From an uncultured Anaerotruncus sp. (GTDB lineage Bacteria; Bacillota; Clostridia; Oscillospirales; Ruminococcaceae): a stretch of 21,911 nucleotides of DNA. Shown piece by piece: positions 7,250-13,480 of this stretch. Position 1 is the stretch's first letter, and every line of letters begins with the position of its first letter. Under the pieces are notes generated by a model. That model was not told the origin of the DNA and ran no database searches. It saw only the letters and a list, made by a program, of their open reading frames with translations. Location: positions 1-21,911 of the forward strand of contig CAJUJI010000032.1 in NCBI GenBank assembly GCA_910586875.1, given 5' to 3'. Both the position numbers and the translations under genes were made by a program.

Positions 7250-7333
7250 CCGCAGCTCTTAGGCCAAAGCAAAGGCGAGAGAAACGGTTCCTGTATTGCT
7301 GCGGTGGAAAATAAAAGCGAGAGGAGTATAAAA

Positions 7334-7876
7334 ATGGTTTATGTATGTTTGGCAGAAGGCTTTGAGGAGATCGAGGCACTTGCGCCGGTGGACGTTTTAC
7401 GGCGCGCCGGAATTTCGGTTGCAACGGTGGGTGTGACCGGCAAAACAGTGACAGGCTCGCACGGTATTCCGGTTGTGTGCGATTTGGAGCTTTCGGAGGC
7501 ATCTGCTTCTGAGATGGAAATGCTGGTATTGCCCGGCGGAATGCCCGGCACGCTGAATCTGGAAAAATCCGCGCAGGTGCAGTCGCTATTGGAGGACGCG
7601 GTGGCCAGGGAGCTTTGGGTGGCGGCAATCTGCGCAGCGCCATCCATCCTGGGACACAAGGGGCTGCTTAAAGGGCGGGAGGCCATCTGTTTCCCAGGCT
7701 TTGAGCAACAGCTCGAGGGCGCACACATTTCGCAGCAGTATGTTTGCCAGGACGGACGGTTTATTACCGCGCGCGGAATGGGCGTTGGGGTGGAGTTCGG
7801 CGTCAGGTTGGTTGAGGTGCTGTTAGGGCCAGAGCGCGCGCAGGAGCTGCACGCAACGCTGCAATGCAGAGCCTAG
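7334..7876 (+). CDS. DJ-1/PfpI family protein (DJ-1/YajL type)
   Basis: A 180-residue cytoplasmic flavodoxin-like protein. The nucleophile-elbow Cys100 lies in AAICAAPSIL, and the conserved acidic partner is Glu14 in AEGFEEIEALAPVD, the arrangement of DJ-1/YajL/ThiJ proteins. Reported roles of the family are protection against glyoxal or oxidative damage of proteins and nucleotides; the physiological substrate here is unknown. The start is taken at 7334 because GAGAGGAG sits eight bases before it; an in-frame GTG at 7304 would add ten poorly conserved residues. The gene overlaps the next by 13 bases, so the two are co-translated. Confidence 0.9.
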   Translation: MVYVCLAEGFEEIEALAPVDVLRRAGISVATVGVTGKTVTGSHGIPVVCDLELSEASASEMEMLVLPGGMPGTLNLEKSAQVQSLLEDAVARELWVAAICAAPSILGHKGLLKGREAICFPGFEQQLEGAHISQQYVCQDGRFITARGMGVGVEFGVRLVEVLLGPERAQELHATLQCRA

Positions 7877-8487
7877 ACATTCGACCGCTCAAACAGCGGC
7901 TACGCAATGAGATCAAAGACTGGCGGCGCAGCCTTCCGCCCGAAAAAAAGGCGAGCGCTGACCAACGCATCACCCAACGGCTGCTGCGTTTAAAGGAGTA
8001 TCAAGCGTGCAAGCTGTTGCTGACCTACGTATCGCTTCCGATTGAGGTGGATACGCTTGCGCTCATCCAACAGGCGCAAATAGATGGAAAGCAGGTCGCG
8101 GTTCCGCGCTGCGTGGAGGGTACCCGCCAGATGGAGTTTTATCTGATACAGGGGCTGGAGGACCTTGCACCGCAGATGTTCGGCGTACTGGAGCCGGTGC
8201 GGGAGCGCTGTGAGCGGTTGGAACGGTTCGAGGAGAGTCTGTGTGTGGTGCCGGCACTTGCCTATGACCATGCGGGCTACCGGCTGGGCTATGGTGCGGG
8301 CTATTATGACCGGTTTCTGTCGGGCTATCAAGGGAAAGTGGTGGGTATCACCTATCAGAAAAATTTGCGCAGGCACCTTTGGCACGGCCGGTTTGACGTG
8401 CCGGTGGAGCTGGTAGTGACCGAAAAGCGAATTTTGGTATCGAGAGCAGGCGTTCTGCGGCATAAGCGGCAGGAGAAGCGGAAATAA
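7864..8487 (+). CDS. 5-formyltetrahydrofolate cyclo-ligase
   Basis: ATP-dependent conversion of 5-formyl-THF to 5,10-methenyl-THF, which recycles a folate storage or inhibitor form into the one-carbon pool. The 207-residue protein shows the family signature YRLGYGAGYYDRF (139-151), the N-terminal RNEIKDWRRSLPPEKK region for the phosphate, and a basic tail. The ATG lies 13 bases inside the DJ-1 gene. It is the last gene of the thyX-led run; ThyX consumes methylene-THF, so both ends of the run touch folate. The stop codon is at the foot of the following hairpin. Confidence 0.93.
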   Translation: MQSLDIRPLKQRLRNEIKDWRRSLPPEKKASADQRITQRLLRLKEYQACKLLLTYVSLPIEVDTLALIQQAQIDGKQVAVPRCVEGTRQMEFYLIQGLEDLAPQMFGVLEPVRERCERLERFEESLCVVPALAYDHAGYRLGYGAGYYDRFLSGYQGKVVGITYQKNLRRHLWHGRFDVPVELVVTEKRILVSRAGVLRHKRQEKRK

Positions 8488-8515
8488 CGGGTCTGGGTTT
8501 TGCCCCAGACCCGTT
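8486..8515. terminator. Strong 12-bp hairpin, probable bidirectional terminator
   Basis: Perfect stem 8486-8497 with 8504-8515 and a six-base loop. The T-tract is weak on both strands. The convergent arrangement of the cyclo-ligase gene and the small minus-strand gene supports a terminator in either direction. Confidence 0.6.
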
Positions 8516-8657
8516 CCTAATCGCCGCAGGATTTCGCACTAAAGCGCTCCTGGGGCCGGATTTCACAACCAAAAGCCGCTTGCATAGGGATTTTGGCTGT
8601 GTGCGTGGGATGTAGAATCAAACAGACCGTGTGCAAGCTGTTTGACAGGTTTGCGCT

Positions 8658-8798
8658 TTAGCACCAGCCGCCGCAGCCAAACAGGATGATGATAATGAGG
8701 AGAATCCACAACCAGGAATTATTCCCACAACCAAAACCAGTATTGCCGCATCCGCAGCATGAATTCTGGATACCACAACCACAGCAATTGTTATACAT
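8658..8798 (-). CDS. Small Cys/Gly-rich membrane peptide, possibly sporulation-associated
   Basis: A 46-residue peptide. The N-terminal half is Cys/Gly/Asn-rich (CCGCG repeated, then FGCGNNSW), followed by one hydrophobic segment WLWILLIIIILF (29-40) and a short GCGGWC tail. Ten of 46 residues are Cys. Such peptides occur in spore-forming clostridia and resemble in style, not in certain homology, YjcZ-like sporulation peptides. The ATG at 8796-8798 is preceded by AGAGGTG. Larger alternative starts up to 8876 lack a ribosome site. It is monocistronic, convergent with the cyclo-ligase gene and divergent from mltG. Its small size keeps confidence moderate, but composition and upstream signals are coherent. 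Confidence 0.65.
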   Translation of the reverse strand: MYNNCCGCGIQNSCCGCGNTGFGCGNNSWLWILLIIIILFGCGGWC

Positions 8799-8831
8799 AA
8801 TGTTGACACCTCTCTGTTGATAGATTTGTTT

Positions 8832-8859
8832 TATACTATGCCCGCCGCTGCAAATGGGT
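8832..8859 (-). promoter_or_regulatory. Promoter with mother-cell sigma (SigK/SigE-like) features
   Basis: On the minus strand CATAGTATA (8832-8840) matches the SigK -10 pattern CATANNNTA. An AC dinucleotide lies 17 bases upstream (8858-8859), as in SigK -35 elements. The start would be about 25 bases before the small peptide's ATG. A sigma-A reading (TTGTCA, 18 bases, CATAGT) is weaker but possible. Confidence 0.4.
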
Positions 8860-8906
8860 GACAACCGGCTGCTCAAAAAAAATTCACTAAAATTTGCGGG
8901 AAATAT

Positions 8907-8935
8907 TTGATTATTGTCCCAATTTGCGGTATGAT
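8907..8935 (+). promoter_or_regulatory. Sigma-A promoter upstream of the mltG leader
   Basis: TTGATT (8907-8912), a 17-base spacer and TATGAT (8930-8935). The expected start near 8942 coincides with the foot of the first leader hairpin. Confidence 0.65.
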
Positions 8936-8941
8936 ATAGTC

Positions 8942-9010
8942 AAAGCATCCTGACAAGCAATGCTTTAAGGCAGCGGGCAAACGCCAGTAAGCACGATTCG
9001 CGTGCTTTTT
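8942..9010 (+). ncRNA. Candidate small RNA or attenuator leader before mltG
   Basis: From the promoter above, a transcript would begin with a hairpin (AAAGCAT 8942-8948 with ATGCTTT 8960-8966). It would end in a terminator-like hairpin (AAGCACG 8989-8995 with CGTGCTT 9001-9007, run of T to 9010), about 69 bases in all. The 5' arm AAAGCA is also complementary to TGCTTT (9003-9008) in the terminator, so an alternative fold could disrupt termination. I do not recognise a known riboswitch class. Function is inferred only from the layout. Confidence 0.4.
8989..9010 (+). terminator. Terminator-like hairpin in the mltG leader
   Basis: Seven-base perfect stem, five-base loop ATTCG, and T-run at 9006-9010. 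It lies after a promoter and before the gene, the geometry of an attenuator. Confidence 0.55.
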
Positions 9011-9019
9011 AAGCGATTT

Positions 9020-9040
9020 CCTGCGACCGTTCGCCGCAGG
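9020..9040 (+). repeat. GC-rich inverted repeat in the mltG leader
   Basis: CCTGCG (9020-9025) pairs with CGCAGG (9035-9040) around a nine-base centre. An alternative stem GCGA/TCGC is nested inside it. It shares base 9040 with the next palindrome. Confidence 0.5.
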
Positions 9041-9063
9041 CTTCAAAAGAATTCTTTTGAAGC
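9040..9063. repeat. Perfect 24-bp palindrome upstream of mltG
   Basis: GCTTCAAAAGAA (9040-9051) is followed directly by its exact reverse complement (9052-9063). It ends 23 bases before the mltG start codon and is not followed by a T-run. It could be a protein-binding operator or an RNA hairpin in the 5' leader. Confidence 0.7.
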
Positions 9064-9086
9064 ATTTCGATTATGAGGAGGGCTTT

Positions 9087-10607
9087 ATGCAGCATAACGA
9101 CGGGTTTGATGATCTGATTACAGACTATAAAATTGGCGGGGCGGGTGGCACAGGCTCCGGACGGCCTTCCGAACGGGGGATGCGCCGTCCGACACAACAA
9201 AGACGCGCCTATGCAGGCGAGCAGCGCCAGCTGGTTCCTGCGCGCGAGACACAAACAGCTCGCAGCGCCGCAGCGCCACAGGTGCGCCACGCTGCTGCAC
9301 CGCGTGTACAGGTACCGCAGCAGCGTGCAGGCGGTTCGGGCCGCCGCCCGCAGGAGCCTTACCAGGGCCGCTCGGAGCACAATGTCGAAGCGGCGGCGCG
9401 GCTTGCACAGGGAGGCTCCGGCGGTAACCGTGGCTGGGACGATGATGACGATTATGAGGAGGAGCCGGAGGATTCTGGTAGCGGGCTGGGGCGCTGGGCA
9501 AAGGCGCTGCTGGTACTGGTGCTCGCGCTGGCAGCCTCGGTATTTTTGGCGTTCTTTGCGCTGCAATCTGCAAGTGACCTGTTCGGGTTGGAGCAGCCGG
9601 ATAACGAGATTGATTTTGTGCTGCCGGAAAACCTTTCCATGTCGGAGATCGCGCATCTCCTCAAGGAGAAAGGGGTCATTACACAGTCATTGGTGTTTCA
9701 GCTTTATGCGGGCCTGAGCAAGGAAGCGAGCGACTTCATCCCAGGCAACTATGCGCTCAACAGCAACATGGGCTACGACCAGATTATCAGTAAATTTATC
9801 ACCGGTTCCAAAATTCTGGTGGAGGTGCGGCTGACCTTCTATGAAGGCATGACGCTCAGTGAAATTGCCAACCGGCTGGAGGAGGGCAATGTCTGCAAAG
9901 CGGAGGATTTGTACGAATATCTGGAGAGCGGCGAGCTGCCAGATTACGATTTCCTCCAAGGTATCCCCGACAGCCCAAACCGCTTCCGCGCTTTAGAGGG
10001 CTATTTCTTCCCCGATACCTATAACTTCTATGAAGATATGGGGCCGAAAATGGTGGTCAGCAGATTCTTTAACAACTTTAGCCTGCGTATGGATGAAGAG
10101 TTGCAGGAGAAGATGAAAGCACATAACCTCACGATTGACCAAACCATCACACTGGCATCGATCATCCAGCGTGAGGCGGGCGATCCCGAACAGATGGCGA
10201 TGGTTTCATCGGTGTTCCACAACCGTTTGAGCAGCGATAGCCAGCTTCCAAAGCTGCAATCGGATGTTACGCGTGACTATGTCAACAATTATATCAAGCC
10301 TTTCCTTTCGGATGCGGTGGATAAAGAGAAGAATCCGGACGCGGTAGACCCGAACCAGGCGATGTATGACGCATATAACACCTATGTTTGCAATGGGCTG
10401 CCAATTGGACCGGTCTGCAATCCTGGGCTGGATGCAATCAGGGCAGCGCTGGAACCGGCGCAGTCGAACTACTATTACTTTGTAACCGATGAGGAAGGCC
10501 AGTATTACTACGCCACTACCCAGGCAGAGCACGACCAGAATGTACAGGTTGCTGCCAACAAGGGGAAGGTGCATGGTACCGACGCCGACCATGACGTGGT
10601 TGCATAA
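9087..10607 (+). CDS. mltG: Endolytic murein transglycosylase MltG (YceG-like)
   Basis: Membrane-anchored enzyme that cleaves nascent peptidoglycan glycan strands, setting strand length and release during synthesis. The 506-residue product has a long, probably disordered cytoplasmic N-terminus rich in Arg, Gln, Gly and Ala (1-115). An acidic patch DDDDDYEEEPED (118-129) follows, then one transmembrane helix (about 138-160) and an extracytoplasmic YceG domain from about 175. The catalytic Glu363 is in SIIQREAG, followed by SVFHNRL, and the family signature GLPIGPVCNPGLDAIRAAL lies at 437-455. The start ATG at 9087 has GAGGAGGG just before it; an in-frame TTG at 9057 falls within the palindrome and is less likely. 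The N-terminal tail is longer than in E. coli MltG, as in many Firmicutes. The U32 gene follows closely, as mltG/yrrL lies near yrrN-yrrO in Bacillus. Confidence 0.93.
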   Translation: MQHNDGFDDLITDYKIGGAGGTGSGRPSERGMRRPTQQRRAYAGEQRQLVPARETQTARSAAAPQVRHAAAPRVQVPQQRAGGSGRRPQEPYQGRSEHNVEAAARLAQGGSGGNRGWDDDDDYEEEPEDSGSGLGRWAKALLVLVLALAASVFLAFFALQSASDLFGLEQPDNEIDFVLPENLSMSEIAHLLKEKGVITQSLVFQLYAGLSKEASDFIPGNYALNSNMGYDQIISKFITGSKILVEVRLTFYEGMTLSEIANRLEEGNVCKAEDLYEYLESGELPDYDFLQGIPDSPNRFRALEGYFFPDTYNFYEDMGPKMVVSRFFNNFSLRMDEELQEKMKAHNLTIDQTITLASIIQREAGDPEQMAMVSSVFHNRLSSDSQLPKLQSDVTRDYVNNYIKPFLSDAVDKEKNPDAVDPNQAMYDAYNTYVCNGLPIGPVCNPGLDAIRAALEPAQSNYYYFVTDEEGQYYYATTQAEHDQNVQVAANKGKVHGTDADHDVVA

Positions 10608-10620
10608 AGGGGAATCTGTT

Positions 10621-11835
10621 TTGCAAATACCTGAAGTTCTGTCGCCTGCGGGCGACAGAGAGCGGCTGGAAGCAGCGGTGCGCTATGGTGCAGATGCTGT
10701 CTATCTGGGTGGCAGCCAGTTTGGGATGCGCGCTGCTTCCGCCAGCTTTGGTGGTGAGCAGCTAAAGCTGGCGGTGGATTACGCCCATGCGCATCATGTG
10801 CGGGTGTATTTGACCTGCAACACGCTGCCCACCAATGAGCAAGCAGCGCAGCTGCCGGAATTTTTGCTGGCAGCGCGTGATGCAGGGGTGGATGCGCTGA
10901 TTGTTGCGGATGTGGGGATTTTGATGCTGGCACGCCGGCTGGTGCCGGAAATCCCTGTTCATATTTCAACCCAAGCCGGAGTGGTTAATTATTTGACCGC
11001 GACCGAGCTGCATCAGCTTGGTGCTGCACGGGTGGTGCTTGCGCGGGAGCTGTCGCTTGAGGCGATCCGCTATATCCGCGAGCATACCCCACCGGCGCTG
11101 GAAATCGAGGTCTTTGTACATGGGGCAATGTGTATGTCCTTTTCGGGGCGCTGTCTGCTGAGCAACTATTTGACCCAGCGGGACGCCAACCGCGGAGAAT
11201 GTTCTCAGCCCTGCCGCTGGAAATACCATCTGGTGGAGCAAACCCGTCCAGGCCAATATTTCCCAGTGCAGGAGGACCCGTCTGGCAGCTATATCCTCAA
11301 TGCAAAGGATCTGTGCATGATCGAGCATCTGGACAAGCTGGTAGAAGCGGGTGTGACCTCCCTGAAAATCGAGGGGCGCGCGAAATCCGCCTACTATACA
11401 GCGGCTGTAACCAATGCCTATCGCGGCGCGGTGGATGCGTATTTGCATAATCCACAGCATTTCCAGCCGCCCGCCTGGACACTGGAGGAGGTCACAAAGG
11501 TGAGCCATCGCGCCTATTCTACCGGCTTTTTCTTTGGCCGTCCCGACCAGTATTACCAGAATGCTGGTTATGTCCGTGCATGGGATATTATCGCGGTGGT
11601 GGAGGGCTGGGAAGATGGCAAGCTGCTGGTCAGCGAGCGCAACCGGTTTTCAGTGGGCGATACAGCAGAGGTCATGCTGCCGCGTGCGCAGCCGGTACCG
11701 TTAGAAATTACCGGTATCTTTGATTTGGAAGAAGAAACAGAGGTGGAAGCCGCTTGTCACCCGATGCGCCGGTACCTGCTGCCGTATGACCAGCCATTGC
11801 CAGCGGGTGCAATGATTCGCCGGCCGAATCAATAG
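10621..11835 (+). CDS. U32 family protein, TrhP-like tRNA hydroxylation factor
   Basis: A 404-residue protein of the peptidase U32 family, members of which (TrhP/YegQ, YrrN/YrrO) are needed for prephenate-dependent 5-hydroxylation of U34 in tRNA rather than proteolysis. It has the opening IPEVLSPAGDRERLEAAVRYGADAVYLGG. The four cysteines expected to hold a 4Fe-4S cluster are C171 and C178 (EVFVHGAMCMSFSGRC) and C194 and C198 (NRGECSQPC). The IEGRAKSAYYTA block is also conserved. The start is taken as TTG 10621, eight bases after AAAGGGGA; upstream in-frame ATGs lie within mltG and lack ribosome sites. The family is split into one- and two-gene systems; length fits the longer TrhP2/YrrO type, and no short partner is seen here. 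Confidence 0.87.
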   Translation: MQIPEVLSPAGDRERLEAAVRYGADAVYLGGSQFGMRAASASFGGEQLKLAVDYAHAHHVRVYLTCNTLPTNEQAAQLPEFLLAARDAGVDALIVADVGILMLARRLVPEIPVHISTQAGVVNYLTATELHQLGAARVVLARELSLEAIRYIREHTPPALEIEVFVHGAMCMSFSGRCLLSNYLTQRDANRGECSQPCRWKYHLVEQTRPGQYFPVQEDPSGSYILNAKDLCMIEHLDKLVEAGVTSLKIEGRAKSAYYTAAVTNAYRGAVDAYLHNPQHFQPPAWTLEEVTKVSHRAYSTGFFFGRPDQYYQNAGYVRAWDIIAVVEGWEDGKLLVSERNRFSVGDTAEVMLPRAQPVPLEITGIFDLEEETEVEAACHPMRRYLLPYDQPLPAGAMIRRPNQ

Positions 11836-11965
11836 TCTTTTAAGCTGCGCAGTGTAGATGTGTGACAGCAGATCAAACGCAGGTTATCTTTTTGTCTGGG
11901 CGCGTCATAATGCGCAGGACATCCTAAACAGAAATTTAGATTCTATAGATTGAGAGGTTATCAAT

Positions 11966-12709
11966 ATGTCAGGACATTCCAAATGGGCCAACATCAAACG
12001 TAAGAAGGAAAAAACCGATGGTGCAAAAGCCAAGATTTTTACCAAAATCGGGCGTGAAATTATGGTGGCAGCGCGCGAGGGCGGCGCAGATCCGAGCAAC
12101 AATAGCCGCCTTGCGACCTTGATCGCCAAAGCGAAGGCGAATAACGTCCCCAACGATAATATCAACCGTCTGCTGCAAAAGGCAGGCGACAGCAAGGACG
12201 ACTATGAGGAGATTACATACGAGGGGTATGGTCCCTCGGGTGTAGCAATCATTGTGGAGACGCTGACCGATAACCGCAACCGCACCGCGGGAGACCTGCG
12301 CCATTATTTTGATAAGTGCGGCGGCAATCTGGGGCAGAACGGAAGCGTTTCGTTCTTGTTCGAGCGCAAGGGCATGATTTATATTGACAATGAGGACGGC
12401 AAAATTGATGAAGAAAAGGCGATGGAGGACGCATTTGATGCAGGTGCGACCGATTTCAATTTTGAGGATGGCCTGATTACCGTCACCACCGAGGCGAATG
12501 ATGTTACAAAGGTTGCGGAAAAGCTGGCAGCGCTGGGCTATACCTATGATTCGGCGGAGGCGGAATATATCCCAATGACCAAAACGGCCATCACCGATGA
12601 GGAGCTTTTGAAGAAGATGGAAAAGCTGCTGGATCTGTTCGACGAGAATGATGATGTGCAGAATGTTTACCACAATTGGGAGATGCCTGAGGAGCCGGAC
12701 GAGGACTAA
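11966..12709 (+). CDS. yebC: YebC/PmpR family protein
   Basis: A 247-residue cytoplasmic protein with the unmistakable YebC start MSGHSKWANIKRKKEKTDGAKAKIF (25 residues at the N-terminus, Lys-rich), then NVPNDNINRLLQKA and YEGYGPSGVAIIVETLTDNRNRT. The C-terminal acidic tail (MPEEPDED) is common in the family. Members have been described as transcriptional regulators and, more recently, as ribosome-associated factors that ease translation of difficult sequences; which applies here cannot be told. The gene follows the U32 gene by 130 bases, with GAGAGG before the ATG and only a weak promoter candidate (CATAAT near 11906). It ends at a strong terminator. Confidence 0.95.
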   Translation: MSGHSKWANIKRKKEKTDGAKAKIFTKIGREIMVAAREGGADPSNNSRLATLIAKAKANNVPNDNINRLLQKAGDSKDDYEEITYEGYGPSGVAIIVETLTDNRNRTAGDLRHYFDKCGGNLGQNGSVSFLFERKGMIYIDNEDGKIDEEKAMEDAFDAGATDFNFEDGLITVTTEANDVTKVAEKLAALGYTYDSAEAEYIPMTKTAITDEELLKKMEKLLDLFDENDDVQNVYHNWEMPEEPDED

Positions 12710-12724
12710 AGGCGCAAATAAAAA

Positions 12725-12763
12725 AGAAAGAAAAAAGCCCCATTTCGGAGCTTTTTTCTTTCT
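12725..12763. terminator. Rho-independent terminator after yebC, bidirectional in form
   Basis: Perfect 14-bp stem 12725-12738 with 12750-12763 and an 11-base loop. The A-rich left arm and T-rich right arm give a U-run in either direction. Confidence 0.8.
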
Positions 12764-12820
12764 CTATAAAACGATACGGTGTGTTTGGCGGGCGCTGCCC
12801 GCAGAGGGATGTTGATAACC

Positions 12821-13363
12821 ATGAACCTATTCGATCTACTGATGGTTGCGGTAGGACTATCAATGGATGCTTTTGCAATTTCCATCTGTAAAGGTCTGAG
12901 CACAAAAACAAATTGGGTGAAAACAGGGTTTATCTCTGCAATATATTTTGGCGGGTTTCAGGCGCTTATGCCGGTTTTAGGGTATCTCTGCGGCGAGGTG
13001 ATCCAAAGGTATATCAAAATGGTGTCAAGATATATGGTGTTGGTGCTGTTATGTCTCATTGGTATCAATATGATTTGGGAGACACTTAAAGGAGAAGAAA
13101 AAGAGGCGGATGCGGCGCTGACCCCTGCTGTAATGCTTCCGGCTGCGATTGCAACAAGCATCGACGCCTTTGCGGTTGGTATCACACTGGCAGCACTGAA
13201 TGCACCGCTGCTTTCCTCGGCAGGATTGATTGGAATTACGACCTTTTTCATTTCAATGGCAGGAGTCGGGATAGGATATTGTTTTGGCAGTAAATTGGAA
13301 AAGCAGGCGGGAATTTTAGGCGGTGCGATTTTAATTCTCATGGGATTGAAAAGCTTTTTTTAG
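12821..13363 (+). CDS. mntP: Manganese efflux pump MntP
   Basis: A 180-residue inner-membrane exporter of Mn2+ with six predicted helices. The family's duplicated motif is plain: SMDAFAISICKG in helix 1 and SIDAFAVGITLA in the matching helix of the second half. The Asp residues are needed for transport in studied members. The start is the ATG at 12821 with AGAGGG ten bases upstream; the frame extends back to 12779 with residues unlike the family. No yybP-ykoY manganese riboswitch is recognisable in the short leader, which holds only a small GGGC/GCCC hairpin (about 12790-12803). Regulation is therefore not visible. Confidence 0.93.
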   Translation: MNLFDLLMVAVGLSMDAFAISICKGLSTKTNWVKTGFISAIYFGGFQALMPVLGYLCGEVIQRYIKMVSRYMVLVLLCLIGINMIWETLKGEEKEADAALTPAVMLPAAIATSIDAFAVGITLAALNAPLLSSAGLIGITTFFISMAGVGIGYCFGSKLEKQAGILGGAILILMGLKSFF

Positions 13364-13480
13364 AGACAGATGGAGCCCTCTGGTACACGCTGCACTGGAT
13401 TTTTGCCAGTTGGTCCCCATGGGGTTCCTTTTTTGTGGTCAAAGACAGGTATTGCTGCGATTTGGTAAAAGGAAATGGGG

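Noticed and set aside
9009..9656. Minus-strand frame opposite the mltG N-terminus
   Set aside because: The MltG N-terminal region is low-complexity and leaves several frames open; no ribosome site or family match supports the antisense frame.
11969..12673. Minus-strand open frame opposite yebC
   Set aside because: It lies fully within a certain gene on the other strand and reads as low-quality hydrophobic sequence with no family features.
12764..12820. Manganese riboswitch (yybP-ykoY) before mntP
   Set aside because: The leader is too short and lacks the conserved loops; only a small GC hairpin is present.
13364..13480. Terminator between mntP and the kinase gene
   Set aside because: CCCCATGGGG followed by six T is present, but the self-complementary core leaves only about three pairs with a loop, so I did not list it as a supported terminator.
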